Shown here: positions 26,019 through 38,303 of the stretch, one piece after another
How the letters are laid out: each line of letters starts with the position of its first letter
Numbering within the stretch: the stretch's first letter is position 1
Assembly (NCBI GenBank): GCA_010909165.1
Contig: MU008163.1
Coordinates: 868,001 to 932,000, forward strand
Length of the DNA stretch: 64,000 bases
Source: Anthoceros angustus
Taxonomy: Eukaryota; Streptophyta; Anthocerotopsida; Anthocerotales; Anthocerotaceae
Direction of reading: 5' to 3'
Notes under the pieces: model-generated
Told to the model about the DNA's origin: nothing
Database searches by the model: none
Seen by the model: only the letters and a program-made list of their open reading frames with translations
Program-made: the position numbers and the translations under genes

Positions 26019-28461
26019 AACATACAATAGGCATTCTTCACTTTGCCATTCCTATTCCATGGTATGCGATTTAGCATAACAATTTACAAGTCTTCAAAAG
26101 CTCGTCCTACCTTGATCATTTGGAATCTTTACAAAGTAAGGAAGGTTTTCATTATAATCTAAAAGAGGATTTTCAATCATGTCATGAACCAAACTCTTTA
26201 ATACAAGTTTGTTTTGTTGGCTTTGTGAAAGAGCTCCATCCATGCACTATTTTTGTAGTATTTGGAAAATACAAAATTTATCCAGAAACAAAGTTTGAAA
26301 GGCTAAAACCTACAAGCATTATAATAAAGCTGGGGAAGTACTGGCGGTAATTGAGGTTGCGATATACATGTCATTGTGAGAAATTCAGATATATATTATA
26401 AAATAAATTAGAAATATATATTAAAAAAATTTATATACCTAATATTATCATGATAAATATTACAGCACACACATAATTCATTGATGCTAAATCAATAAGT
26501 ACTATGATAGATCAATGAAGACTTTATTAAAAAGAAGAGATAAAAAATCCATCTACCAAAGGGCCAAGAGCTAGGGATAGTCCACGAATGCCAACCCCGA
26601 AGCTACCTACCGCCCTGATTCTGTTGTGGTTCGAGATTAAAAAAAGGATTACTTATAATCGGCGATGGCGCCACCTCTCTTGTGCTGATTGCGATCCTGT
26701 AAATAGCACGGATACCCACTTGTCGAAAAGAAAGCCACCATCGGAGACCCACCCGTTTCGACGAGTGTAGTAGGCTATAGTGTATTTTTGACGAGTGTAG
26801 TGTGTGTCCAAATGGCCTAGGCCAAATGGACACACATTTATAAGAACGCCGTGATTAAGCATCCTAAGCTTAGATCGGTACTTAGATGGGGTGCCTGAAG
26901 GGAGTGAAGGGAGTGGATGCCCTTGGTGCAAGTAGCTTAGGCACACCATGGTACAAGTTGTTAAGTACCAAGTCCCATGACGGAAATCCGTCCTTAGTGG
27001 ACTTAAATAAAATTCTTCTTCTTCTTCTTCTATAGCACAATCCTTAATGAGCCGGCCCCTAGGTACTGCGCGGGTAAGATAGTGAGCCAGCAAGGAACGG
27101 TTTTGAGTGGTCAGAATGAAGCGTTCGTAACGTCCGTCTCTTACAGGCCCGTGGTGCCAAGGATCTCAGTAGGCGCCAGAGATTCAAAATCGTGCCAATT
27201 TTAACGGTGGGTCTCCGCTACATATATCGGTCATCGTAATCTTGTGCTAAGGCACTCAGCAATGGACAGGGCTGTGCCCCTTTGCTCGCTGCGCAGCTTC
27301 TAAGCTCCTGAGTCCCGGATCCACCAGCATTCTAGCTGGACGGCCTTCTGCGCATTCGCGTCGCATGTCTTGTGACTTACTGTAGACTGGATCGTTGATG
27401 GTCAGTTGTGTCCAGGATTCCATCCGCTTGTGTGTATGCAGGGCAGGGCTTGGTGTATGTGAAAGCGGAGCCTCATCACGGTAACAATCACCCTCCCGGT
27501 CACCTGCAGTAACAACATAGCAAACAGTGATTGAGTCTTTATAGCCTGGCAGATCAACATGAGTTCTTTCCAGCATACTAGGACGGTCATCCACCAGCAG
27601 TTTGTCATTCCATGCGTGGTATACGGCGCTTCTTGTGACACACGTCGTGGCGGGGCCCCGCAACTACCAAGCCGGCCCCGCCTTGCCGACTTGTGTCCTG
27701 CCGTTTTCCGAGTGCCACATCCTGGAGCAGAAGAGACGAATCACCTGACAATGTCGGCCTCATGAAACATAGCCGGCTGTCCAGAGTGTAGGATCCTCAA
27801 GACGGCCTCATTTGGATGACTTCGTACAAGATAAAGGCCATGGAACTGTGAAACTGCCAAACGGCAAGATCACAAGTGGTGCCGGTGCGCCACGGGTGGG
27901 TACTGCAAAGAGCCTGCCATGTCCGAAGAAACGTGCGTTTTGTATATTTATGTGCCCGAATTGGGCATATTCCATGATCATCTTATCCAATATCGAACCT
28001 GCAGATGAGCCCCAGAAACCTCCTCCAATTTGCGACAGTCTGAGGGCGGGGGTGCTTCCCCCTCTGGCCAGTTCCGGCACTTCAGCACTAGAAGATTTAA
28101 CTGGCTAATCAACCACCTCCATCGATACTTCCACCTTTAAATGAACAGCTTAGCACCCATACTAAAGAATACATGCCCATAGCCAGACGCCCAGGAGGCG
28201 GCTAGTGCTTCGTTTTGGTATCACATCTCCCATGTACAGTACTAGTGACGAGGCGGACAGCCCAGTGCATTCTTCATCCAGGTGTTGCATTGTGATCTGA
28301 AGGAACAAGATGCGGCCTGACGGCGTTGGCAACCTTGATTTGACCGCTGGGACTCCACTCCGCTGGGGCTCCGCATGTAAGGGCCATGCTTACTCCTGCC
28401 CTCACATCACATGATCACTGCACATTTCCACAGGTTTGCAGAGTTCAGGATATACATCATC
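26019..28461. other. Intergenic, between SCPL copies (right part)
   Basis: Contains a 5S rRNA-like piece (26845-26925), a (TTC)n tract near 27010 and a minus-strand frame at 27256-27663 that looks mildly coding but matches nothing I know. From about 28000 it is the duplicated 5' flank of the SCPL genes. Confidence 0.4.
26845..26925 (+). pseudogene. 5S rRNA-like fragment (degenerate)
   Basis: GAACGCCGTGATTAAGC followed by GGTACTTAGATGGGGTGCC lines up with the 3' two thirds of plant 5S rRNA (the internal box A and box C region), with the right spacing. The 5' third is absent and there are many mismatches, so it is not a functional 5S gene. A TTC-repeat tract about 80 bases downstream suggests a retroposed, SINE-like origin. 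Confidence 0.4.
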
Positions 28462-30759
28462 ATGGCTTACCAGCACAGGGTGCTCTGCCTGATGTTGGTT
28501 GCTTGCATCAGTGCCGTGCTCAAAGTGGCAGGGGCTCCTGACAGCGACAGAATTGTTTCACTACCGGGGCAGCCTGCAGTTCCCTTTGCACTCTACTCTG
28601 GGTTTGTGACTGTTGATGAGGACCACGGCAGAGCTCTTTTCTACTTCTTTGTGGAAGCAGCTAGCAATGCAAGTACCAAGCCACTCGTCCTCTGGCTAAA
28701 TGGAGGTATGAGCATTGCTGCCCAGGCAAATGGAATCCCAGTGCCATTCATGTAGCAGTTGGTCAATGGACTACCTGTAGAACGTGCAAGGTTGCTGAAT
28801 AATTTCCAAACGAGTGTGCAGGTCCCGGATGTTCGTCCTTGGGAGGTGGTGCCTTCACCGAATTGGGCCCCTTTTTCCCTAACCCCGACGGCACGCCGAG
28901 CCTTATTGCCAACCCTCGTTCCTGGAATCAAGGTACAACACTCCTGCGATCAGACCAAATGCCAGATGTGTTGATGCAGAGCCTGGACATTCTGAATGGC
29001 GAACTTTCATGATCACTTAACGTCACATTTCTTGCAGAGGCAAACATCCTCTTCCTGGAGAGTCCTGCTGGAGTAGGATTCTCCTATTCCAACACTTCCT
29101 CGGATCTGTCCTGGGATGATAGCAAAGTCGGTAAGCTCTCCTGGATGCTGCATATATCTCACATCCTGCAATAGTCCCTTGTCATGCGAGACATCTCTCC
29201 CTTCTGCCAGCTGATATCCTGAAAAATGATGCCATTGGACATATCAGCCGACGATTCCCTGCTGTTTCTGCTCTTTTGGCTCGAGAAGTTCCCAGAATAC
29301 CAGGGCAGGGATTTCTACATCACTGGAGAAAGCTACGCAGGTAACCCATCTCCATTCTGCATTTGGATTCAGTCCCAGCTCATTGTCGACGTCACCTCAG
29401 CACGTTCACACTGACCAACCCAACAAGAGAACAACAGGACACTACATCCCAGACTTGGCATTTCGAATCATCACGTTCAGCAAAGACACATACTACAACT
29501 TCAACTTGAAGGGCGTTCTCGTGAGTCCTATAATCCCTGCAAACTATGTCCACAGCTCACGGCACTCTCAAGAACTCCCACCGGCACCCGATTTGTGCAA
29601 CACTGGTGGTAAACCTGTAGCTGACATGCACATTTTCATTTCTTGCTGCGCAGATTGGAAATCCTCTTTTGTCTCTTCGGGTGGACACAGCGGCCAGTTA
29701 CGACTATAGTTTTTCCCACGGCCTAATCTCCGAGCAGACGCACATATCCATTAAACAGTTCTGCAGGTTCGAGAACTTGGACTACAGATCAGATACCCTG
29801 AACCTCAGCATCCCCTGTATCAACGCGCTGATTGAAGCCGACAAAGAATTCGCAAACGACTACGTCAATGCCTACGATGTGATTGTGGATATCTGCCTTC
29901 CCGAAGCCGCGCAGCAGGAACGCACGTTCAAGAAGATCCGCTCTGTAAGAACGCTGTATCACACTGATCAATTCCTAGCTTCAGTCGCGGATGATGTTTC
30001 CCTTTCCCTAGCTGACACATATCCTGATGGACAGGGGGCGTTCCACAAGCGCCAAATCAGCTTGGGAACAGACGTCTGCATTCTGAACGAGGTGTCCCAA
30101 TACCTGAACCTGCGGCAAGTACAGGAGGCTCTTCATGTTCCCGGGCCAGTGAACTGGACTATCTGCAGCGACGTGATCAGCTACAATCTCATCGACGTGA
30201 AACGCGACATCATCCCCGAACTCGTGGAGATCATTAAGGCCGAGATCCCTGTCGTGCTTTACAGGTAACCTACTGGGTGGATGCTTCAATTCCCTCATCT
30301 CTATGTGGTACCCAACAAGATCAGTCTCTGACCCCGTCGGGCATGCCCCAACAGCGGAGACCAAGACACCGTTGTCCCTCTTCTCGGAACAAGGCACCTC
30401 AGCATCAAGCTAGCCAAAGAGTTGAATCTGACGGCTTCACCATACGCCGCCTGGTTTGTGGACGAGCAGGTAAGGATGGCCATGGCTGACGCAGATGTCT
30501 CTCCCTTCCAAATTGGCTCTGCAGGATGGATGGTATGTCCTTCAGCACCTGGAATGAAAGCTGACAAAGCTGATGGATAACCGGCATGCAGGTGGCTGGA
30601 TGGACGCAGAGTTTCGGACCCACAAAGAACGTTACCCTGACATTTGCAACCGTGAGGGGAGCAGCTCACATGGTCCCGCTCACCCAACCGGCTCGAGCGC
30701 TGCAGCTGTTTGTGTCTTTCCTGGCCCACGCGCCTCTGCCGACCACGCCTCCATTTTAG
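28462..30759 (+). CDS. Serine carboxypeptidase-like protein (S10), copy 2
   Basis: Same nine-exon structure as copy 1: 28462-28705, 28822-28932, 29038-29130, 29248-29340, 29438-29520, 29654-29944, 30035-30264, 30355-30469 and 30592-30759, giving 476 codons in frame. It has a signal peptide, [27 protein letters not shown] (Ser), the family's SGDQD (Asp) and GAAHMVP (His), so the triad is complete. Differences from copy 1 are mostly codon substitutions and in-frame indels (exons 3, 5, 7 and 9), the pattern of a paralogue under constraint. The substrate is unknown; it is likely secreted or vacuolar. Confidence 0.93.
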
Positions 30760-31906
30760 CCGTGAATTTCACGGTCCCGTGACCTGCAAAACCAGCGTCG
30801 CGAGACGTTCACACTCGTTTCAGTCACCTACCATTTCAAGAGGCCCAAACTGGCAAGCAAACGTTTTTATTTGAGTCAAAAAACTAGCAAGCAAATGTGG
30901 CGAACCATTCGCATGAGTTGCTCTAAGATTTTTAACCACCCACCAATTGGTAAGAATAGGTGTTTACCACCTTTTAATTTGGCGGAGCCAGCGAGGTTTT
31001 AACTTTCTTGCTTCCCGCCAGCGCGGGTTCAAAGCAAGCCTGGTGTTGCACTCGCTTGTATTGCCCAAGCTCGGCGCTTCTGTGTTCTTGTTCGCCCGCT
31101 GCTGCCTCCAAAAAACCTCTGCGGAAGTGCGCTCTTCGACACTGTCCTCCAGAATTGCATGTAATGCTCCCTGTGTCAAAAATTCCTTCCGTAGTTTGTG
31201 CATTGATCAACGATCATTCTGCAACTCTGCAGTTGTTTTTCTTGTGACTGCGTAAGAGAAAGCTATCTTTGTTCATCTAGCTGTCTGATCTTCTGCTCAA
31301 ACTGTGGTTATTGATCAGTTCGATGCTCTGTTGATTTTCTGCCGGCGTGCTAAGAAGGCATCATTCTTGTTGCACATTGCGTCTATTTATGCTGTCCGAG
31401 TCCTTCGTGTCGACAAATCCCAATGGTCTATGATTGCAAATGCTCTCACTTTTATCTTTTTTCATCTAGCTGTCTGATCTGTCCGCTCGTGACTGTGGTT
31501 ATTGATCAGTTCGATGCTCTGTTGATTTTCTGCCGGCGTGCTAAGAAGGCATCATTCTTGCTACACAATGGGTCTATTTATGCTGTCCACGTCCTTCGTG
31601 TCGACATATCCCAATGGTCTATGATTGCAAATGCTCTCACTTTTTAAAGTAGCGTTCGCTCGGAAAAGTCTCTCTACAGTGAAAGGTGCAATGTAGTATT
31701 CTTGTTCTCTTGATTTGAACAATATGTAGCATTCTGACAGTGATCGACTCTTCTGCTGCCAAGACGCCATTCTTACTCCTCGAATGGAAACATCAAGAAG
31801 ATTTTGCTTTATCTTGACGCATACATCCTTTGCGCTTCACTCAAATTGGCATCCAATTCTGGTCCTGACAGAATTTTGGTTTCTCTTATCAGCGGGCATT
31901 GCAACT
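30760..31906. repeat. Intergenic region with a 189-bp tandem duplication
   Basis: Two head-to-tail copies start at 31272 and 31461 (TTCATCTAGCTGTCTGATC) and run to about 31645. They differ by a few substitutions and small indels. No protein is recognised. It lies upstream of the first phytocyanin gene and could belong to its promoter or 5' leader. Confidence 0.8.
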
Positions 31907-32617
31907 ATGGCTCTCACAGCGCAAGCATTTGCTCTCGAGAGAAGAGGTAGTGCGCAAGCTGCCGCAGGTCTACTCATCGTAGTGACCTGCATTCTTTGCA
32001 CACTTCGGGGAGCCGTGGCCGCCGGAGTCACTCACGTAGTAGGCGACAACAAGGGATGGAACATCAACGTGAATTACTCGGATTGGACCCGAACAAAAAC
32101 TTTCCAAGCAGGAGACACCCTGGGTAAGCCCGTAACTTGCTTTCAGAAGCTGCACGCAAGCTTTTTCACTTGAAATCATGTCATGGATGCCATGCCCTAG
32201 TGTGATCTTGTGTCTTGAAGGTTGTGCTGTCTCTCACGTCATTAATTACCCCGTTCTCTGGATGCGTGCGCAGTCTTCAACTACGTCAAGACGCTCCATA
32301 CCGTGTCGCAAGTTGATGAAGCCGATTTCGAGTCCTGCAGCGTCAAGCACGTCGTCAACACATGGTTCGACGGGGCCACAACCATCAACCTGCCCTACAC
32401 AGGTCGCTTCTACTACTTGTGTGGCGTCCCTGGCCACTGCAATGCTGGCCAGAAGGTGGCCATCCGAGTGGTGACATCAGTGGCTTCCCGATCTCCGATA
32501 TCCCCAACCTCAGGCCCTGCGTCCGCGGTGGAGGCGAGTTCGTCCCCCATGACTCCCTTCCAAAGCATCGTGTCACTGTTTCTTGTTCTTGGTGCAATGC
32601 TCTTCGGCTTCTGGTAG
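31907..32617 (+). CDS. Phytocyanin, stellacyanin-type (Gln axial ligand)
   Basis: Two exons, 31907-32123 and 32274-32617 (phase-1 intron of 150 bases, at the position common to phytocyanin genes), give 186 residues. There is an N-terminal signal peptide after MALTAQAFALERRG, then a plastocyanin-like domain starting VTHVVGDNKGW. Copper ligands are His in LHTVSQV, then Cys and His in YLCGVPGHC, and Gln in NAGQK, the stellacyanin arrangement. A short Ser/Pro-rich stretch and a hydrophobic tail, ending GAMLFGFW, suggest a GPI anchor at the plasma membrane. Expected role: extracellular electron transfer or cell-wall redox. An in-frame upstream ATG at 31784 would spoil the signal peptide. Confidence 0.9.
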
Positions 32618-33189
32618 CGCTGTCCAGAACCACATCTCGCGGCTCCAGGGAGTCCAGGCAACGTGAAACTCTCCCTCAGGACATCTGGTGACGTCGATTT
32701 CTGGTTGAAAGACAATCATTCTTCCTACATGCGCTGGTGTCGAGGTACCTTGTCGTGTCCTGCTGGCTAATGTGCTGTAACTTAAATGATTCAAGCCCCA
32801 GGGACCACAATCTTGGTCATGATGGAGTCCCTGTGAAGTTGTAGGTAAGTTACTCAGCAAAACCTAGCCATGTAAGAAGGCTTAGGTCAGTACTCTCTTT
32901 GTGACTCGATTGAAGTGAGCACTTTCTTTCTCTGGTGGCAGTAGACGCACTCTCAATTAGGTGAGCACTCCCTCACAAAATTCGTTCCAGAACACATAAG
33001 ATTGAACATCCCTTCTCTTTATTACTCATGTAACCCCACAGGCCTTAGGTTACAAGTTGCTGCATTTTGTGTTCGCCTCAGAAGAGTGTCCTGAATGCAA
33101 AATAAGGGCAGACGACACAGAACCCTCGATTGATGACCTACAGAAGAATGAATATCATTCTGTGCTACCAACTGTGGGAGACTGTGAGC
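32618..33189. other. Intergenic between convergent phytocyanin genes
   Basis: It holds the 3' ends of two convergent genes. No other gene, repeat or RNA is recognised. Confidence 0.5.
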
Positions 33190-33853
33190 TTAAAGCACCA
33201 TGCTTCCAAGCACGGCCATGGTTGCAGCAACGGCAGCGACAGAGTAGAAGAAGCTGGCGGAGACAGAGAGAGCAGCTGACTTCTGAGCGTCCAGAACCGT
33301 GATCTTGAATTTCATGCCGCTCGCGCAGTGCTGGCCAACGGAGCAAAAGAACCAGTAGTTGCCTGCTTTGTCCAAGCTGAAAGTCGTGTTCCCTGCTCCC
33401 TTATCGGAGAAGAGGGGGCTGGTTGAGTTGCAAGCTCTGAAATCTTCTCCCGACACTGACCACACGGTGTGGGCTGGCGGGGATGCAGCAGGATAGGCGA
33501 AAACTGCACAGAACGAAAGCCAATTCATGTGAGGCATCGAAAACATAGCCAATCAAGACAGTCTGGAAAGCCGATGATGGAGGCTCCTGTTGGTGAGGCT
33601 GCTTACAGAGCTTGTCGCCTGCGTAGTAAGTTTGGTTTTCGGCCCACACGGTGTAGTTGAACCCGCCGGGAATGGTTGCAGGCACTCTCCACCCATTACT
33701 GTCACCCACATTGTGCGTCGTCGAGCTTGCGGCGCTCACGGACTGGACTGCCACAAATGCGCAAATCGCAAGCATTGCTGCGAGGGCCATAGCACTGCAT
33801 CTTCCCTGGGCCATTGCTTGCAATCGGGCGTTGAGAAATCGAAATGCTTTCAA
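33190..33853 (-). CDS. Phytocyanin, uclacyanin-like (Met axial ligand)
   Basis: Exons 33607-33853 and 33190-33503 (intron 103 bases, phase 1) give 186 residues. A signal peptide ends near SVSA, and the domain begins THNVGDSNGW. Ligands are His in PAHTVWSV, Cys and His in FFCSVGQHC, and Met in ASGMKF, so a type-1 copper site is expected. The disulfide Cys in RACNS is present. The C-terminal hydrophobic tail suits a GPI anchor. A second Met, 13 residues in, is an alternative start with a shorter signal peptide. Confidence 0.9.
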
Positions 33854-34861
33854 GAGATGTAGAAGCCCAGGGGATCTGAAATGCTGGAGATATTTGCTGT
33901 AAACTCTGCTTTGCTCTGAGAACGGTGAGGCAAGGAGAGCATGAAGGTTAGGTGCAGCGTCGTCCCCTTATACGGATGTAAAAAGGCCGGCCATGCCGGC
34001 TCTGCCTCGAAGAAAGTATCGGTAGATACTAGCTATGAAGCCCCGTCGGCCGGTCGCTGCCAAATGCCGACGCTTGTCAGCCCCTGAATGGCTCCTGAAT
34101 TTTGTACTGTGGACGTGAATGCAAAGGAGGACGGTCTCCGAATATTCACTGACATTCCAAGCTTTTGTACTTACATACATGTTCTTTTATTATTCTGTCT
34201 CTCGTTTGTCCTTCTGACCTAACTAGGCAACTTGTCCTGTCCGAAGAAAGTTGAAATAGCTGAGATAGCATAGCTTGAGATTGGTATACCTTGATAGATT
34301 TGGGTTCAAGGTTCAACTTGTCTAACAGTCTCACAAATCTCACGTTGAGTACAAGACAATTCAGATTGCAATGGACCGCGATGTCTTGACACTGATCTGA
34401 ATCCAGGTGAGATGGATGCTATGTATAAGCTTCCTTATATTTATATAAAATAATAGTTTATATATTCCTTAAATTTTTAGACATATTCATTTGTAACTTG
34501 TGATAAATCAGGGGTAACAAATGAACAAAGTGCTGCATTCTCGTCACAAGTTGTGACGAGAAGGCAGCACTTTTGTAGTGGTGACGAGAAGGCAGCACTT
34601 TTGTAGTCTTGTTTTTTCTCATTGGAAACGGAAGAGATAGTAAGTACTCTAGGATGTGAAGTTTGAATAATAGGAAACCGTCTATGAATTGGAGGATGCG
34701 GCAGTTTACAGGAACTGAGGCCGGCGGACAACAGGGTGTTGTCCCAGCAGCTCAGAGCCCATCATCTGATATAGCTAAATGAATGAATTGTTACTAATGC
34801 TTGAACTATCTGTTGTTTATTATGCTGAACAGCCCGGAAAGGGGTCCAACAGAAGGGTTGT
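33854..34861. other. Intergenic with an inverted/tandem repeat at 34525-34605
   Basis: At about 34525-34580, AAAGTGCTGC and CTCGTCACAA face TTGTGACGAG and GCAGCACTTT, a near-perfect inverted repeat around CACAAGTTGTG. The right arm, GTGACGAGAAGGCAGCAC, is then repeated in tandem to 34605. No gene is seen. Confidence 0.75.
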
Positions 34862-35539
34862 TCAAAGGAGAACATGTGCAACCAAGGCGAATGCAGCTGC
34901 AACTGCAGCCACAGCAGGGATGCCGAGGCTGGAGGAACCGCTGACCGGAGCAGGCGCTGGTGCGTGCTCAACAGTAGGGAGAGCTGTGAAGTGGAACTTC
35001 ATGCCCGATTTGCACCGGTCTTCCACAGAGCACACGAAGTAGTAGTCGCCTGGCTCCTTGATGGAGTAGTTGAAGGTCCCGGCGCCCAGGTCGTTGAAGA
35101 TGGGGTTGGTGTAGACGCAGTCGGCGTAGTTGGCAGCAGTCACCTGAAGAACGTCCTGCGTTTTGGGCTCGTACACAAAGGCTGCTCACGCCAACATTCC
35201 AACACATGGTAAATTCACTGCCAGCCATGGTTCATGAATGAACCCATTCACGAGCTTGCAATTTCTTCCCAGCCTGGTCACAAACATCCATCACCCAACA
35301 ATACCAACAGACTGTAAACAAGTGGGAAATGACGTACTGAGCTTGTCGCTCTTCTTGATGGCATTCTTTGCTGCCCACGCCGTGTAGTTGTAGCCTCCAG
35401 GGATGGAAGCGGGAGAGGTCCAGCCATGGTCGTCCCCGACCTTCCAGGTCACGTGCACCACCCCATTGTGGGCACTCACGGTCAGGGACCCGATGCTCAT
35501 AGCAACGCACACAGCCACGACCAACATGGGTAGAGCCAT
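34862..35539 (-). CDS. Early nodulin-like phytocyanin (copper ligands lost)
   Basis: Exons 35338-35539 and 34862-35181 (intron 156 bases, phase 1) give 173 residues. It has a signal peptide, a WKVGDDHGW strand, conserved disulfide cysteines (ADC and CSVEDRC), a short APAPAP stretch and a hydrophobic C-terminus typical of a GPI anchor. The first copper His is Gln (KTQDVLQV) and the second is Arg (EDRC), so it should not bind type-1 copper. This is the early nodulin-like (ENODL) class, thought to act structurally or in signalling at the cell surface. Confidence 0.9.
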
Positions 35540-37261
35540 TGCCGATGTGCCTCAAGCTTAGGCTTGCTTGCTTGCTGTGGGCGCGGTGCATCTGGGAGCT
35601 GCGAGTTCGGATTTAAATGCTGGAAGACGATCATGGCCGGTGCAGTCAGCCGCTGTAGGCTGGCAGCTGGGCTAGCCCCGCTCGAGGCCCAGGAGGCAGA
35701 AGACCGTGCCAATTTGAGCCACTCTCGTACTGGGATTTGTACTGCACGGGAGAAGAAGTCTCTGCCAATTTTAGGCTCCCGACCTGAGATACAGCGCTTC
35801 ACTTGCCGCAAGGAGCGGGGAACGGATGTGAAAGTGAAAGTCAGCTGGTGATGTATGCCATGTCAGATGTGGAGGGGGCAGGATCCTCTACTACCCAGGT
35901 CCGGAATCTGTGCTTGCGGTTGTACTCGTACAGATCCTATTCTGAGGGGGTGATCTGGGGCCGGCTGTACTGGCTGGGCTGTACCGCGGGACCCCGGCTA
36001 GGTCTGAGGTGAGCACTCTGGACTCCGAGGCTCACGTGGGTTTGATTTTGTCTACCCGGGTTTCTGTTGAGTGACCCGCTGCCTGGTTAAGTCGTTGGGC
36101 AGGTTGAGACTACTGTATGTAGATGGTGCTTGCTGGGAGTGGAGATGAGGACTTGCAATGCAAGGCCTTCTCACGGCAGGTTGCAAGAAGCGACGGATGG
36201 GTATGTGTGTTTGCCGTGGTTGCCCAGCCAAATGCCTTCATGTGGTTTGCTGTTCTATGATTTCTGCCCATGGTTAGCACGGACAAGCTAAGCACCTGGC
36301 TGTTGATATCTCCAGATGGGCATGTCTTCTTAGCAGCCCTGGGGTGCAGGATTACACGTGGTAGGGTAGACTTGCAAAACCGGGGAGCCGGTAGCAGGTG
36401 CATGCTCGTGTGTTGCAATAGGCGGAAAGTATCACTGCAACCAATTCTGAAGACACTTGTGTATCCGGGACTTCTCTATGCTTACAAAACGGCAAAGGTA
36501 CTGTACTGTTGCATATCATCTTCTCGTTATGCACTCACATCTTTGCACCTTCGGGATGCTCAGCCAAAAGGTGCACACTGCATGAGCAGCTCGCCCTGTG
36601 GGTGTCACTTTCGACAATCGCCTCTTGTGTAGGTTAGGCTCTAGATTTGCTCCAGGGATCAATGCGGATTCGGTTCAATGGATAGTGTTTCCTTGCTGAT
36701 GTTTGGAAGTCGAGAGTGGGCCTCTTCTCTGCAAAGGACAAATTCTACACATCAATCGAGGTAGGAGCTTGTGCTACTAATACATCACAAGGTTCTGGCG
36801 GTGGTCGGGAGAGGCTACAGGCGGCTCCCTGGCAATATTGGAGAAGGGGAAGGAGTTTCGTGCAAACATACTTGAGGGCCGCAAACAATCTTCTTGTGAC
36901 CTAGTTGTCGAAAGACCATAGGAAATAGGCTTACACCTACACACTTGACACTCCTAGGCGCCTACATCCACCCTGATATTTTTGCTTAGGAGATGATCCG
37001 CCCCTGGGGCCTCGGCGCCGAAGATAAAACTCCCAACGCTGTCGAAGCAAGAACAGCTGTCAGTAGACACGCTGGCCCGGGAAGAAGGAAGAAGGAAAAT
37101 AAATATCGTTATTCAATTAAACCCCGGCCAATGCCGAGGACACGGCACACAAGACTAGGTCGGTGCCAAAAAATGGGGCCGTTCTCAAAAAATGAACCAA
37201 GTGTCCTTCCTCCTACCACTGTACATGACATCACAGGCCCCGGTACAGGGTACCCCACGGT
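35540..37261. other. Intergenic; parent of a segmental duplication
   Basis: About 35140-36350, covering the second ENODL exon edge, its intron and upstream sequence, recurs in degraded form at 38705-39640. No other gene is recognised; short ORFs here have no family features. Confidence 0.5.
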
Positions 37262-38303
37262 TTACACCAACATAGCAAGGGCAACCGCTCCGGCAACCGT
37301 TAACAGACCTGCCTTGACAGAACCTGCAGAGCTTTCGGGAGGAGGAGCTGGTCCTCTGGCAGTGGGAGCCTTGGCAGTGGGAGGGCTGGAGGGAGCCTTG
37401 GCGGGAGCCTTACTGGGAGTGGTCGGAGGAGTGGTCGGGGGAGTGGCCGGGGGAGGAGCAGTGGGAGGGGTGGTAGGAGGAGTGGCCGGGGGAGTGGCAG
37501 TGGGAGGGGTGGTAGGAGGAGTGGTCGGGGGAGGAGCAGTGGGAGGGGTGGTAGGAGGAGTGGTTGGGGGAGGAGCAGTGGGAGGGCTGGTAGGAGGAGT
37601 GGACGGGGGAGGAGCATAGGTAGGGGTGGTAGGAGGAGTGGTAGGCGGAGTCGCAGTGGGAGGAGTGGTAGGGGGAGCAGTGGGAGGACTAGCAGTCTGT
37701 GCCGAAACATCGACGGAGAATTTCATCCCTGCAGCGCAATGACCAAGAATTCCACACACGAAGTACGCAGTCCCGGCTGCTGTCAGCGGAACAGTATCAT
37801 CTCCAGACGTCCACTGCTTCTGAGGGGAACTGATGTCACAGTTGTCGAAGGCGGTTTTGGAAGCGAGTTGAAGCACGGTATGCGCACCGGCCGCGTACTT
37901 GAACTCTGCCAAATTCCAGCTCAAGACAAATCAGAAAGCTCACGAACATGCAGGCCGCCGGCAACAACATCAAGATGATTCCAACCAGCCAGATCTGAAG
38001 CCAAACAAGCACGCCTCCAGCAACAACATCAACAAACTCTGAAGCTGGCTCTGCTGGCTCTGTCAAAAGCGTTTAACTTCCAAAGAGCCAGATCTGAACC
38101 AAATCAAAGCCCTATCACTCACCAAGACTGTCCCCGACCACGAACGACACACCGTCGGCCCAGGTCTGGTAGCTCTTCCCGAAGTCCCAGGTGCCATCGC
38201 CGTTGATCGGGTAGTTGGTGGCCAGCGCGCTCTGCAGCAGCGCGAGCACGGTCACCACCGCCACAGCCGCGGATGCACTGCCTCCTCCCTGTCGCCTCGC
38301 CAT
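37262..38303 (-). CDS. Uclacyanin with a long Pro/Thr-rich repeat domain
   Basis: Exons 38123-38303 and 37262-37905 (intron 217 bases, phase 1) give 274 residues, longer than usual because of the repeat domain. It has a signal peptide ending near ALA, then a domain with DFGKSYQTWADG. Copper ligands His (GAHTVLQL), Cys and His (FVCGILGHC) and Met (AAGMKF) are all present. Residues from about 140 to 230 are PPTTPPTA-type repeats, arabinogalactan-like and likely heavily O-glycosylated after Pro hydroxylation. The end has AGSVKAGLLTVAGAVALAML, a GPI signal. Likely a cell-surface copper glycoprotein. Confidence 0.9.
37380..37690. repeat. Pro/Thr codon repeat array in the uclacyanin gene
   Basis: Imperfect in-frame repeats of PPTTPPTAPP type, visible on the plus strand as GGAGTGGTnGGnGGAG. 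Indels are multiples of three, so the frame is kept. It is prone to replication slippage and length variation. Confidence 0.85.

Noticed and set aside
26845-26925. Functional 5S rRNA gene
   Set aside because: The 5' third is missing and mismatches are too many.
34477-34731. Small minus-strand ORF of 84 codons
   Set aside because: It runs through an inverted/tandem repeat and has no family features.
36993-37619. Long Gly/Val-rich plus-strand ORF
   Set aside because: It is the antisense shadow of the Pro/Thr repeat of the uclacyanin gene; the minus frame has splice sites, a signal peptide and copper ligands.
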